Part shown: positions 1 to 12,791 of the stretch, piece after piece
Layout of the letters: each line of letters begins with the position of its first letter
Position numbering within the stretch: the first letter of the stretch is position 1
From: Paramacrobiotus metropolitanus
Taxonomy: Eukaryota > Tardigrada > Eutardigrada > Parachela > Macrobiotidae
Length of the DNA stretch: 64,000 nucleotides
Direction: 5' to 3'
Assembly: GCF_019649055.1 (NCBI RefSeq)
Contig: NW_026570384.1
Location: 1 to 64,000 of the forward strand
The notes under the pieces: generated by a model
Seen by the model: the letters and a program-made list of their open reading frames with translations, nothing else
The model's database searches: none
What the model was told of the DNA's origin: nothing
Translations under genes and position numbers: made by a program

Positions 1-492
1 GTTTATCCTTACTATGGTAGATTTTTTAGTAAGTACTACTTGTAGTATTTCATGATACTACGATTTACGAATGCTAGAAAAACATGGTACTGGTAGAAAA
101 ACGTGCATGATACTATTAAATTTCGCCGTGTAATAAAGCATATTTTTTATACGGTAGAAATAGTCTCAAGTAGTCGATAATCCATATTGTGCCGCAAAAA
201 CACGCACATGTATATCGCAACATTACCTTATAGGATAACCTGTTTTGTCCTGTAAGCTCAAACGCTGCGTCGGAGTACTTTGACCGGAAGCTGCACGTTG
301 GTTACGGAGCTTGGCAAAAAGACTAGCCAAGAGACTAGCTTAGTGCAGGAAACAGAATGTTTGCGGCGGCGAGGCGGTTCGAAATGACGAACCGACGATA
401 TCCAGCGCGGAAATGCGGCATCTGTATATTACAAGGAACATCCAGTGCCAACTACTACCTTTGTGAATAAGTTTTGATAACATGGGCTCAGT

Positions 493-536
493 GGTTACGC
501 CGCCTACATGGTAGGGTTACGCCGCCTAAATGGTAG
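493..536. repeat. Two-copy 22-bp tandem repeat
   Basis: The 22-mer beginning GGTTACGCCGCC is present twice head to tail (493-514 and 515-536), differing at one base (CTACATGG versus CTAAATGG). It is GC-richer than its surroundings. No function is evident. Confidence 0.85.
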
Positions 537-3500
537 TTAAATGGTGATGTATAGGTGTGTTTAAATATAAAACTGCCTTTAGCAAAAGGACGTAGCCAAA
601 GGTTATGATCAATAAAAAATACAAATTCCATTATAAATCGATTTTATTGTTGCTGCTACAAAAAAGAACTTTGGGAACTGTGGCACTAAAATCTATACTT
701 GGAGTAGTTTTTTTAAGGTTTTCATAGAATTCTGATAACGAAGCAATGGAAAATATGCCGTATGCTACAGGTCTGTACGTTTTGCGCCGCTGCCCTCTTA
801 ACCGCGAATATTTGTGTATACACATACTCGTTAAGGTGTGCTGTTAGACAAAGGAGGTGTGCGTGCGATTGCGGAGTGGCAACGTAGCAGAAGGGTGGGA
901 AAGGTTATACATACGCAGCCTAATTGTCAACAAAATCGATGTCTCTGTATAGTCACCAAGGAAAATTCAAAACCCATCGTCCTACAAGCCGAATTACAAC
1001 AATAATGCTCGAGCTCAGACAACTTTTTCTATCGTCCTCTGCAGTGTTAGTATTGCAAATACTGTAGTTCCAACACTGTATTCGGTCTACCAGTGCGGTG
1101 TGCAATGTGCATTACTTAATTAAAAATTAAAAATAATTAAATTATATATATAGCCTTCTGCATATGTACTACGCCTAAGTTTAATTTTAATTGAATGATA
1201 CCGTATAGTCCGTACCTGTATTGTAAATGCCATTGCTTGCTGCACTTAAAGTGTTCACATATCTACGCACATACGTATGTACAAACCTGCACGGATTTTT
1301 TTCTGGCTTGGTGTAATTAATTGTAAGAATTAGTATCTGTTGTCAAAGTCATTTTTGCTGCTTGAGCCGATTATGGACACGCAGGCATACAGGCCGTGTT
1401 TGCGGCATCTTCAGTATCCCCGCGGGCAGATAGTTGTGCAGTTACATTGTCATCTGTTCTTCGTGGTGCGTTAACAGGCACAACGGTTGATTTAATAATG
1501 TTATTCTATCGGTTAATGCGGCCAGCGTTTTGTGAATGGCGAAAAGTATGCCATTCATAAAATTTTTATATATACTCTGCTGCAGATAGTTTGGCAGAAG
1601 CGCTTAATGAGGAAATATTTGACTGCACGCTTGCACAAAATGATATTCGTACAGTTCATTGTGCTTCTGCTTATTCTTGTGACGCTCAACTTATTTTCAT
1701 TAATTTCGAAAAGGCTATGATTATTCTGGTAATTTGGATAATCCTGTATGGTGGACTCGCCTCGTATGTTATTGTGGATTTTACTGGACGTTTCATATTT
1801 TGCATTGCAGGCGTACTTATGGTTGTTCAAGGTTGCTCCGAATCATGAGTACGTCTGTGATGCATAATACCTAACTGTCATTCGAGCTTTGGTCGAATAT
1901 TTCCTCTTTCCGTATTACGTCTCAGTATTCAAATTGTTCATGAAAGAAGTCGACATAATCTGTTTAACGCAGCATGCACGTGAACGTAAACGACTATATT
2001 ACCTACATCCTGTAATCGATTCTAACGAGTAGCTAGATGAAAAAAATAATTAAGTAGTGGGACTTGTGCCGAACATTGCGGAATAAAAGTGACCTTTGTT
2101 TCTTCGGATAGTTCTCAGTCTGGACGTTACGTATATAGTGATATACCTACGCAACTGGTATCGTTAAGTACTAGGGTAGGTAGCCATTTCACCGCTATGG
2201 GATGGACTTATGAAGTTTTAATTTTTTATCATTCTTTGTGTATTAATTTTAGGCATGGATACTTCTGGCTAGAATTATTAAAAATTATTCTAATTCAATT
2301 CACGCATACGCTAAGGAGCATAGAAACTGTCGGTGAAATAGGCAAAAAATAATTTAGTTCGCAAAAGAAGGGTATTACAATACAGTAATACTTGTACATC
2401 TAGCACAATCCACGTTCGCGCTGGATTATGAATTGCACATACCTTGTTTAATGGCTCTCGGGCATATATATACCAGACGCTTGTTTGCCGAAATTTCATT
2501 CACAAATTGAGCCCATCCTTACCCTTCAGTTTTCATTCATAAAAAACCGCAGCCATATTGCTGTGTGTCGCTTATAATGCCGAGTCGCCGACATACAGGT
2601 GCGCTGAATTTGTCCCGGGGAAATAGGTCCTGTTTACTCTCGCTACTAAGCGTCCAAGGCCGTCCGGCGCATAACAAACCATAATAACCACGATGACTCA
2701 TCCTACATTGATTGATAGCAGAAGCTATACTATGCTCGCAATTAAACCGAAAAAAAACTTACTGGCAGCGGAAACGCATCTTTCGCAAAAAGGCTTTGCG
2801 AAGTCTTCAAAATCTCTGCTGCATGTGTACGAGTATAACACATTTCTCCTACCGTGAGAAAACTTTAGCATAATAAAGCTAAAGTACAGTACTTTGAATT
2901 TTAAATAAATAGTTCCGTTCCAAACGTTTACTTGCAAAGCTGCTTACGCTCTTACATTTGATCCAAAAGATAAGCTCCAGAAAATTGTTCTTCAGCGGCA
3001 CGCGCCTGCAGGTAACACCGAGTGACGGTTGCGTGCAAGGGTGATATAAAGAATAAATTTAAAGGGTTGTGCTTACATGCTACCAATCGCAACTTAACAC
3101 AAAACAACTATGTAACGCAAAAGATGTTTGAGGCCAGTAAGACTTGCGTAATAAGTACAGAGTAGTAGTACATATAAGTTCATATGTGCAGCGCTCGCAT
3201 CAAAATACTAATTTTTAGAAGTACTTTGCTCTAATATAGATATGCAAATTAACCGCTCGATTAGCCAAATGCCTATAATCACTTTGTACTGCGTTGGTTG
3301 AAGCTATTCAACTATTTATTACGGTAGGTGCGTATTTACTCTAATTTACTTGGTTTATTTGGTTATTCTTCCAGAAATTTACTGGTGCACATTGCATAGC
3401 TTTAGGCCCTAAATTAATTTTTGGTGAATAATGAAATCTGATTTTCTAAGCTTGTCGTAATTCTTTTACGGATTTTTAGGTCTTATATGAAGTTTTCGTC

Positions 3501-4275
3501 AATCCACAGGCCTTAAAACGAGGCTGTTGTGCGTGTTTTACTCGTGGAGCGGTTGCAGGTCATATCGGTATGTGACACCCTTTTCAAAACTTTTTCTGGT
3601 CCTCGTTATCCTCTTCCTGGCGCAGTACATCGGCATTGTGTAAGATTGTTCGCGCCCTTGCGACGGTTTGACGCACCTACGTACTGTCATCGGGAACGTT
3701 GTACATCGTGTGCACGTTGATGATCAACGCATATAGACGTTAATTTTTCCTGAATAATAACGCTCATTAAGGCTGTCTCCTGTATCCACTTATAAAAGGC
3801 GTTGTAAAAGAAAAAAACACAACTGCACTATGCATTTGCTTTATTCGACTGGCTGGTCGTTTTGAAAAAGCTCCACACGCTCGCTGCCAATAGATACTAA
3901 CGAACTTGCTGCTAACAGTTGATGACGGCAGACTTTAGCTGCAGTTTTCGGCTTCAGTGACTCACGCCAGATATTTGTAGTTCCAAAAGGAGAACTTGGA
4001 AAATGCACGGTTCCAGGTGGATACTAGGAGTTCTTGAATATCGAAGATTATGACATCAGATCCGTTTGTTGGTAGCGTCAACGTGGGTATGTCCTGTGTG
4101 CTGTCTGCACACAAATTTTATCTCCTAGCTGGATGAAAAGGTAACGTTTTAGATACAGACGAGCGCTTTGGTGTTGGTTAGTAAAACCAGAAAACCTATA
4201 CAGATCACTGCTCACAGCATGGGCAGGGAGCGGTAACGCCGTTGAGGAAAACGATAATATTTTAAAGCATTAAAA

Positions 4276-4329
4276 TGGAGCAGATAACCAGATCTCACCA
4301 AATTTGAGGTGACCTTATTATCTGCTCCA
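4276..4329. repeat. Inverted repeat (hairpin)
   Basis: The arms TGGAGCAGATAA and TTATCTGCTCCA are exact reverse complements at the two ends. An inner CTCACC/GGTGA pairing surrounds an AAATTT centre. It could be a small MITE-like relic or simply a cruciform-prone sequence. I see no flanking target-site duplication. Confidence 0.8.
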
Positions 4330-5559
4330 CCTGTTGACTTTGGGGTCTGCCGCAAGAAAAGGCCATATCCTATCGTTGGTACTTCCTCACTACAATGTTA
4401 GATGTTAGTGTAAAATTAGATGTGAATCCACCCTGCAGAGGCAACGATAGCGTTCATGACTGGAGAATAACGTTTCGTATAAGACACCACAGGCCGATTA
4501 TCAATTGCAAGCAAACCCAGTCCGTTCTATTATCGTTAATTCAAACCATTACTTTACACGAGTTAAAACGCTTTTAGCAGAACCAAAGCCCATTAAACAT
4601 TTCAGATTTCTCCACAGTGCCCATGACAGAAACCTCATTATCACGCTGTATAGTGTATACAGTCCGGTCAAGAGATCGCTGTATCTTACATGCGCCACAA
4701 AACGCCGCGTCCACCATATACATGCTCTGAATCGGTAAATATATTTGTGATGCGCAGGTCGCCTTGCCTTTTTTTGCGGCGCCAAAATGTTGCCTTATTG
4801 TCAATTACGTAAAAATTTGTTTTGATCATTTTCGTGAAACTGTGAACTACATGCAGTATCGGCGATCTTGAACTGTACCAACCACTATGACAATAAAGGC
4901 TGACACGCAGTATGCAAACCATCATTGCAGTCTCCTTCCACATCTTAAAAACCAACCCTTGTCACATGTAGAAAGTGCTTTAACAAAAGCCGGTTGCCAT
5001 AAACGCAACCTCAGTCGACACTGCAAGCTTCGAACTCGCTAACTGTGTCGGCGATATGCTGCAGAGGTTGGTGGTCATTGTAGAAGGAAATTTCCCGTTC
5101 CGTCGCACTACCATGGTAAGTAAGTGTACGTTCATGCAAGGAAGTGCAAGTAGCTGCAAGTGCATCGTACGCCACTATGGTCAAGTTAGTGGAGGTTTTC
5201 AAGGAGAAATCCTACCTGTCATAAGTGTCTGCATAGCACTAAACTACCTAAATAGCTGTCAACTTTCGCGGTTACGCCAAACCCAGTCCCTTTGTTAGCG
5301 CTGCCATTACGAAGACGAATTCCGATAAAGTAGTGCCACTGGACGCCGGGCATATTGGCCTTATGCTGAAGTCCTCGATGTTTACTGGTAGATACGTCAA
5401 GAACATTTTATTACCAGTTAACATTGCGGAAAATGAGTTATTCTGGCTGTATAGTACCTGATGGGTAATGCCAACCGAATAAATTCAGGAACGTATGGTC
5501 GTGGTCAAGTGGTGTATGAGGACACGTCGGAGACGCTGCGATGCCGACAGTGTGCACAT

Positions 5560-5607
5560 TCCCCCAAAAACCTGAGGGCGACAGTGTCCCCCAAAAACCT
5601 GAGGGCG
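5560..5607. repeat. Two-copy 21-bp direct repeat, 27-bp period
   Basis: The 21-mer TCCCCCAAAAACCTGAGGGCG (quoted over its two halves TCCCCCAAAAA and CCTGAGGGCG) occurs exactly at 5560-5580 and 5587-5607. Six bases separate the copies. Confidence 0.85.
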
Positions 5608-8542
5608 GCCCTGTAAAATAATACTAAGCAAAAACTATTTGTGTAAAAGCATGGATCTAATTAGTCATTCAAACGATCGCGACGAGGCATGGGGCTGCCA
5701 GTTGATACTTGGCATACGGTGGCAATACAGTTAATGGTAACAATATCGACTACTACTTGTATAGCAAATTATCGCACCGGGTGAGGCTCACTGCGGTCAC
5801 ACAAAGCTTGTCAAGCGTATTGGCTGATTACTCAAGGGACCACTAGCTACGCACCAGCCATACGGCGAAAACGTAATACGACTCTCACCATTACACCGAA
5901 AAGAAATCTTTGTTACACAGCACCACACCAACAGGCGGTCCAGCCATTATAAAAATTTCTCCTTCCCTTTGCTAAATGATCTGTTGTAAATCTTTAACCG
6001 TGACCTCGCTACACTGAGAGCAAAGAATGTCAAAACTAATGTTGTGGCTAGACGCATATACTGTTACATAAAGTGATAAAGCGTAACGGAATCGAATATA
6101 ATTCCTGTTCGACCTCTTGAATCCAAACCGGCTCCGGTGGGGGTTGCAGGCACTGCTAATCAGGCCACCAGAGCTTCCTGTTCTTAATCTAACAAGGCCC
6201 TCCTTTCATCCGCCAATTGGCCTGGTGTTTACTCATGTCAACATTTATGACTCCGGAGATCACCGCATGACTTGTGTTTCCCAACTTCAACACCGAAATC
6301 AGCATATCTAACAATCGCTCTTGTTCGTCAACACGGGATCACCACAGCTTGACGTGTATTGATCACATTGTGACGCTTGTTTGTATATTTTCCTGATATC
6401 ATATATACAGGTTATGACGCCCCGCTGATAGCGTCCGTTGTGATGTGCTTGTACACAATCAATTTAATGAAAATTTGCTTATTATGCAATAGTAATAAAG
6501 TGAAGTGCGTCTCTAGTTACATTATGCACGCGAAGATCGATGCGGTGAATCGATCTACGTATATGCAGATATACATAACATACTGGAAGAGCGATAAATA
6601 CTCTTGGTTTACGATCAAATCGTCATTATTATCTGCATTCTATGGCTTTCAAATAGGCCAACAATATCGTTTCCCTCCTAACACAGATGAATAGTTGTGT
6701 TTCCGCGTTCTTCGGTGAGCTGAGGAAGAAGAGCGATTAAGAGCCCGTTATCCTGCGATCGCTGAAGTAGAGGAACTGCGTAATCGGAAGTACAGCGCAA
6801 GCAGCACAGCGCTTGTATATGTGGGGGACCGGGAAGCCTCTCGTTATACGCGTACGCCAATCAGATCAACGCACGCATCCCAACCGCGCCAGCCCATTGT
6901 CAGATTTGGCACCGGAGATTACAACTTTACGCAGCACGCAACATTTCCTGTGTGTATCTATGTGCTGTGGCCCTGTGCACGGCACCGCTGGGATCGTTTC
7001 ACGACCGGGACAGCCGGATATTATTACACCGTGATCTATCGACGCGCGCCCACACACACTGTACCTCTTGCTGATGTAAAGTCAACCGTTGGGCTTTGTC
7101 ACCAACTGCCAATTCCCTATTCTCTGCCGATTGTGCACGGTTGAGTTCAGAATAAATTGCTTATAACCAAGGTGTGGTGGTGCGAAAAAAGCGAATAGTG
7201 TTAATTCCTGACAGCTTATACTGAGCGGACAGTACACCTGTGACCTTTGAGAAGCTAGCGCGCCCGGCTGGATGCGTTTACGTCCGGCCAACGCGTTTAC
7301 GCCGCGCATCATGACCTCCACCAGTTTCCACCGGTTAACCGTCGTATTCCTCATCGGTTTTCTTGATCGTTAAGGCCAATGCGATGGATGATGCCAGCAT
7401 GTCGCATATACGGAATAAAAGGTCACCGACTGACGCTTCGCCTAAAGCAGGTGTGTAGGTGTCCTTCTCTGTTAAGTAGAATTAGCCAGAAACTCTTTGC
7501 CGCATGGTTCTGGAAATTAATAAGTTACGGATATTTGACACTTGAGTCAGATGTGCTCGGTAGTAGTCAGTAGTGCATGATCGTGGGTGTAATACGCAAT
7601 CCTATATATGGCCCAGTAGATGCCAAGATATTACGAGTATATGCCGAGATCGATAAATTTTCCTTCCGTTTCCTTTATTTATTGCAGCATCCGGTTGACG
7701 GAAAACCATTAAATTGTCCTGTAAATAAAAAAAATGCATGCAAAAGTATTTTGAAGCGTTGAATTCTTTAACGACTGTAAATTTTCCACGTTTTATGCTT
7801 TAATTGTGGACAATTCGCGATCGAGTTAAGCTAAGTATTTAGCCCATTGTTAATAAGTATCAGTACCATCTACTTTGTAGCATTTGTGCAGCATCATAAA
7901 GTAACGAAAAACATAATGTAACAATGCAAAATCTGATGTACGCTTGCAAGAAATGTAAACTGCATGTACTACTAATTTTATATTATTTTTAAACTCAGAA
8001 TTCGAATAAGATAATTATACGTAGCACGACGTCGGGTAGGGGCTCTTCCATTCCTAAAACATTCCTATTGCATTCTCCATTCGCCATCGACCCAAGGTCG
8101 TGTTTGCTTTGTTCCAAACCGTCTTATCGATACCGAGGCTAATTGAGGCAACATAACACTAAGAAAACAACATTTGCAATTTTACCCTTCAGACGTGTCG
8201 TCATGTTAGTTCCAGTCGCAGTTCTGCTGAAACGGCCACCGCCAACGGTAAATGAACACAATGATGAAAATTCGAAAGAAATTCTCTGAGTCAGGAGTTC
8301 TACTTTGTTTTTAATTGCTTTCTGCTGGTACCGTTGAATATACATTCTTGTAACAGAAACATTTTTCCCATTTCAGCGGCATTAGAAAATGCAAAAAACA
8401 TCAGCAGTCAGATTTGAAAGCTTACTTTATTAATTTGAATTAATTTTTGTATTAATTTTGTTAAAACTTTCACAAAAAAGGTTTTAAGTTTTTTCGGTGT
8501 GCTTTATCTCGTGTTTCCAGTTTATAGCAGTGTCGCTTGGTT

Positions 8543-10246
8543 ATGGCTGATTTGTCGTCTCTGACAATAGGTTTATCCAATTTGGCCAGTGTAATCATCG
8601 CCTGCCTCTGTAAGTCTTAGCCGGTAATCTCTCAATCGGATTCTGTGTGAAAAAAGGGTTGGTTCTTTAATTGATAACGGATGATTTGACAGTTGAAATT
8701 ACTTGGGCTAAAACGCTAACAGTAAGCATCTGCATCCGCATCCAAAGCGCATATGTTTGAATTACCCAGATAGTGCTGCCGGGCGTTGCCACGCCGGTGT
8801 ATTTGTTATTTCCGATATTGCTGCGTGCGTCATAGCCAATGCCCATGCCTCCGTGAAGGATGTAAATCCCCAACAGGCTACTAGACGTTTTCCCATTTAT
8901 CCTGATTGGGTGTACAGTATTATAGAGCTGGCCTTGGCACCCACGAGCCATGTAATCGGTAATCTCTGATTACAACATTATTATCAGTCTGGTCATTCCG
9001 TGAAGATTCTGCGGTATCTTTCCACCCGATCAATCCTTTAAATCCGGGAAGTTTTTTCACTGCGCGGGAAATGAATTAAAATTCTCGCAGCTTCCGCCTT
9101 GCAGCGTGACCACTGCGACGCCGCATGCTGAACAATGCCAGCTGATTTATTCATAGAGACAGGGCGCAGTGTAGTGATGCGTAATGTCCTTCATAGATTA
9201 CTATGGACTGTGAAATGGTGAAATATTCATAGGAAATTATCGGGTAATGTGGTCGTGTGTATTCTGTTAACTTTAGTGGGTCTGTCATACCAGAACGACA
9301 GTTGTGTGAGAATGGTTAATAAAATTTTCATCTGGAGTAAAGTTAAACCTAACAAATGATGACATTAATATGCTACTTTTCCTGGCAATAAACAACACAC
9401 TTAAAATAAATGAAGGCACGTGTCACACTTGATCGATATATGAAGAATAGACTGCGTCTAACAATAGGCTGCGCACCCATTTGTAGAATGCATCACTCTA
9501 GCAACCAGACGCAAGATCTCGCTAAATGATCCCAGATATCTTTGAATTATCAATTAGTATCTGATCATGTGCCGCGTGACATCGTCTTTACGTTTTTAAA
9601 TAACAAAATGAGTACAAAAGCGGTTGTACCGAAACAGGGCATGCCGATGACCTTTAGCGGAGCTCTGTTCTACACATATATACAGAAGTTAGTAACGGAT
9701 ATGGCTGATATGACAATATAAAGCTTGCTGTTGTTTCCTGTTTCGTTTGTTTTCACCATACTAGGCGTTCAACGTGGCAGTTGCGCGTATTCTAATTCGA
9801 TGAGGGCAATTGCAGGCGAGGATGCAAGTAAATCCATACAGCCTCCCCCCGAGGTAGTCCACAGCCTTCTCGACACCATGGACGAGAGTGACTGGACCGA
9901 CATGGACCCTTACAACATCGATCGCAATACCTTTCCCCGCTATTTCAGCGAGCCGGTGCACGTGGCCCGTAAACGTGCCGACAACGATGATCTCACCGAC
10001 AGCAGTGCCAGCAACCAACAGCTGCGCCTACGCTTCGGCCGCAGCGGTGTGCGGTTGCGCTTTGGGCGCAGTGACCCGCCCATGCTGCGTTTCGGCCGCG
10101 GTGATCCGCCGATGCTACGCTTTGGCCGACCAGATCCGTTGATGCTGCGCTTCGGCCGAGAACCCCATATGCTACGGTTCGGCCGCGGTGACCCCGTCAT
10201 GCTGCGGTTCGGGCGGGATCCGTTGGTGCTTCGCTTTGGGAAATAA
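8543..10246 (+). CDS. LRFamide neuropeptide precursor (sNPF / FMRFamide-related type)
   Basis: Two exons, 8543-8609 and 9765-10246, give a 182-residue secreted preprohormone. Exon 1 (ATG at 8543) encodes a hydrophobic leader and ends at a canonical GTAAGT donor in phase 1. Exon 2 follows a long pyrimidine tract and CTAG acceptor, also in phase 1, so the join is in frame. The mature part has a KR dibasic site, then eight repeats ending LRFGR or, last, [20 protein letters not shown], two PMLRFGR, LMLRFGR, HMLRFGR, VMLRFGR and LVLRFGK. Glycine before Arg/Lys is the C-terminal amidation signal, so eight LRFamides are expected. The first two (RLRFamide) resemble arthropod short neuropeptide F; the DP..MLRFamides also resemble nematode FLP peptides. 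They would act through G-protein-coupled receptors. The exon 2 frame has no ATG early enough to supply a signal peptide, which is why the upstream exon is needed. Confidence 0.85.
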
Positions 10247-10277
10247 GACGGGATGGTAAGGGGATTCATAACGTGTG

Positions 10278-10283
10278 AATAAA
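10278..10283 (+). terminator. Polyadenylation signal of the LRFamide gene
   Basis: AATAAA lies 32 bases after the TAA stop, which fits a very short 3' UTR for the neuropeptide transcript. Confidence 0.5.
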
Positions 10284-11260
10284 CGAATCGACCCAGTTCT
10301 GGCGGTGGCTCGTTGTTGAATAATGCAAAAGCTTGTGTGTGCTATGTGGCGAATTATCCGAGCGCGTTCACCCTTCCTTGCAGCTTTTATAGACATTTTT
10401 GCAGCAACCATTAAGTAATTAGTACTAAATGATTTGTTTTACGCGACACAGCAGTTTGGCACTGGCGTTTACGTATGAAATTTGTTTAGATGATCTCATT
10501 ATCAGTTGGTAGTCGATGGCATGTGTGGTTTCGTGGCTTTCAAACCGGAGTCGCTGTTAAAATTAAAAGTGTATAAAATTTAATGTGGTGTATCTTCAAC
10601 AATTATTGTGTGCATGTATAGTTTTAATAAGCAATAACCAACACATCCAAAAACAGCAACATGTGTCGAATAGGGTATTTAAATAAGGATCGAGACCCTA
10701 CACGTACTGTATATACTACAGGTAAGTATTCTGAAAGTATCGCTATTATATATTTTGTAATTCAGATTAAACCCATGTGCGTATAATATGTAAATTTAAT
10801 TTCGTATTCCATAATTATCGATTTCTGAGCCCAGTGCCGCGAACATTTGAACAGCAGCCTAACATGGATTTGTATATCTCGGACAGCCAACTTTACAAGA
10901 GGTCTTGTAACGCAAAAGGCCGTACACTTGATCATTACGATATTACAGTATTCAAAGTTTTGATTTCTTAGATTTTCTAGGTACGGTACTTCATGCTCTT
11001 AGATTTCTTAGCTTCCTTAGACCTCGCCCACGTGACGGCGTTATGCAATATGTTGGCACGTACTGTACATATGCATGTACTGGACAGGACAAGGTAACAA
11101 AGCCGGAAGCCGTGCCGCGTTTACCCAAAGCTACATATCTGCCACCAAGCGGTAACGCTTGCATGCAAAATATTCTAAATTTGATGATATCAGCAATATG
11201 CGGTCGCCAATGGATGGTCAGCAGTGCTGCACTAACCATAAGCACGGGCATAATACTGTA
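10284..11260. other. Intergenic, nothing recognised
   Basis: AT-rich sequence with short chance frames only. No domain, no repeat of note. Confidence 0.5.
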
Positions 11261-11937
11261 GTTGGCGGATTCGGCCATGGCCAGCTTATCAATCTTCACT
11301 TCCTCCTTCTTCACCGTAATCAGCGCCTCTGACAATGAGGATACTGCACCTACTCCTACCGTGCAAGATAAAACTCGGCATACAGTTATTTGCTTATGCA
11401 AAAAATGATGTTATCAATTCAGCGTCTTATAACGGAAACGTGTAAGAAACAACCTCGTGCAAGTGCAAAACTCTATCGTTGCAAAGAAATACGATACAAC
11501 CAGAGTTCCCTAGTTGAAACAAAACGAAAATGAATACGGACGAAGACATCAGCTGGCCATGGTTACAAATAGGAGCAGTAACAACACTATATACGGTATT
11601 AACCAAATATTGCTGTTACTGCCTTTTCTCCACAGCATCAACTGTCGACCGCATCCGTTTCGGCATCGCGCCGATCCCGTATCATCGCCGTCGTGCTCTC
11701 CAGTGTGATGAGGTCATACGAGTACGGTGTAAGCGTGATCGGCGTTAAAAAGGGCACCAAGGTAATGGGAGTGGCTACGGTTATTGATAGGAGTAGACCC
11801 CCAGTCCCGCTGGTAACCGTGGCATCCGTGTCGGCTGGAAGAGGGTGTAGGAAGACTAATGGAGGTATTGTGCCCAGTATCAAAGCCAAAACGATAAGCA
11901 TGCAGCGGGGACAAACCATTTTAGCGATTGGACGCAT
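11225..11937 (-). CDS. Possible small secreted protein, function unknown
   Basis: The frame from ATG 11937 (or ATG 11919, which has the better AAAATGG context) encodes a clear signal peptide, MVCPRCMLIVLALILG, then a Thr/Ile/Pro-rich stretch (TPITLVPFLTPITLTP) and a basic RDRRD segment, ending at a TGA at 11640-11638. A second exon is possible. A good pyrimidine-TCAG acceptor near 11330 opens a frame (ALITVKKEEVKIDKLAMAES) ending in a hydrophobic run SIMPVLMVSAALL, and a weak donor (A|GTTGAT) just before the first stop would join in frame. If so, the hydrophobic tail could be a GPI-attachment signal. I do not recognise the protein. GC content is higher than in the flanks, which favours coding. 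Confidence 0.3.
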
Positions 11938-11964
11938 AATCGGACTTGAAGCAAAAATTACTTA

Positions 11965-12791
11965 CTAAACTACGCGGAAATCTTTCATGCAAGCAATAGA
12001 GGGCCTAACGTTCTTGTGGAAAACATACAGGATTTGTGATTTAATGATAAGACATGTTGTCGGCTGTATTTGTTGACGTAAGATTGTATCGTCCTTGTTT
12101 GCTCCGATAAGTTGTGTTTTATCTAAGGACATCAGAAGGTAAGGTCCGATGCACTCAAGTTTGCGATTAATCGCGGACTGGTCATCTACCGGTAGCACTA
12201 GTGCTGCTGTAAATTATGTACTTAGCGTATGGACAACTGTAGGCAATGCGCTCGAGAGGAGTAAACGAATTCAGTGAATGTAGTCACAATAATTATGGGC
12301 CAAAAATAAGTTTGCGAGATCCGTGTTTGGCCGTTTTAACATTTACACTTTAGGATGATTGGTGGTAAACGTGGCGAAACATTAGAAGTGCTAGTACAAG
12401 TTCAGAATTTGGCGAAGACGTTACCTGCTAAAGCTGCTTTTACCTAACTAATCTCTAGTAGACGTAAAGTTTCGACGATAACCGGCTGTGTGACCGCAAC
12501 TACAGAAAGAAAATTTTTATAGATTTTTTAGTTGACTTATGGCTGGCCACAGAATTTGTCGTGTAGTCACACTTTCAGGCATCTGCATCATACAGTCACA
12601 CCATACATATACGAAACCAAACGTTTTGTATAACAATGATCAGCAATTTGGCATGAACTGGCATTTTAGCACATCTTCACCTTCCGCGACTGATAAAACA
12701 GAGAAAACAGCAAATTAAGTAAGACAGGTACGCAAATACTACCTCAAAATACATTGATGTTTTGGCACGCAAGCGAATAGAAAAAGGACTG
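11965..12791. other. Intergenic, nothing recognised
   Basis: AT-rich, no ORF with family similarity. The left half could hold the promoter of the small secreted protein; the right half should hold the 3' UTR of the PKA regulatory subunit. Confidence 0.4.

Larger units (their letters stand above)
1..8542. other. Long intergenic region without a supportable gene
   Basis: I see no ORF here with a recognisable domain, a signal peptide plus splice-consistent partner, or GC-rich coding texture like that of the genes further right. The short open frames are what AT-rich DNA gives by chance. The region does contain two small tandem duplications (493-536 and 5560-5607) and one hairpin (4276-4329), listed separately. 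No tRNA-like or rRNA-like segment was recognised. The right end, just before 8543, carries a good polypyrimidine-AG acceptor (AG at 8519-8520) and probably belongs to the 5' UTR of the neuropeptide gene. Confidence 0.6.

Noticed and set aside
6678-7354. GC-richer block with several overlapping frames on both strands
   Set aside because: No frame shows a domain, a leader or consistent splice sites; frames overlap on both strands equally.
8667-8951. Minus-strand 94-codon frame
   Set aside because: Lies inside the intron of the LRFamide gene, starts with no leader, and shows no family similarity.
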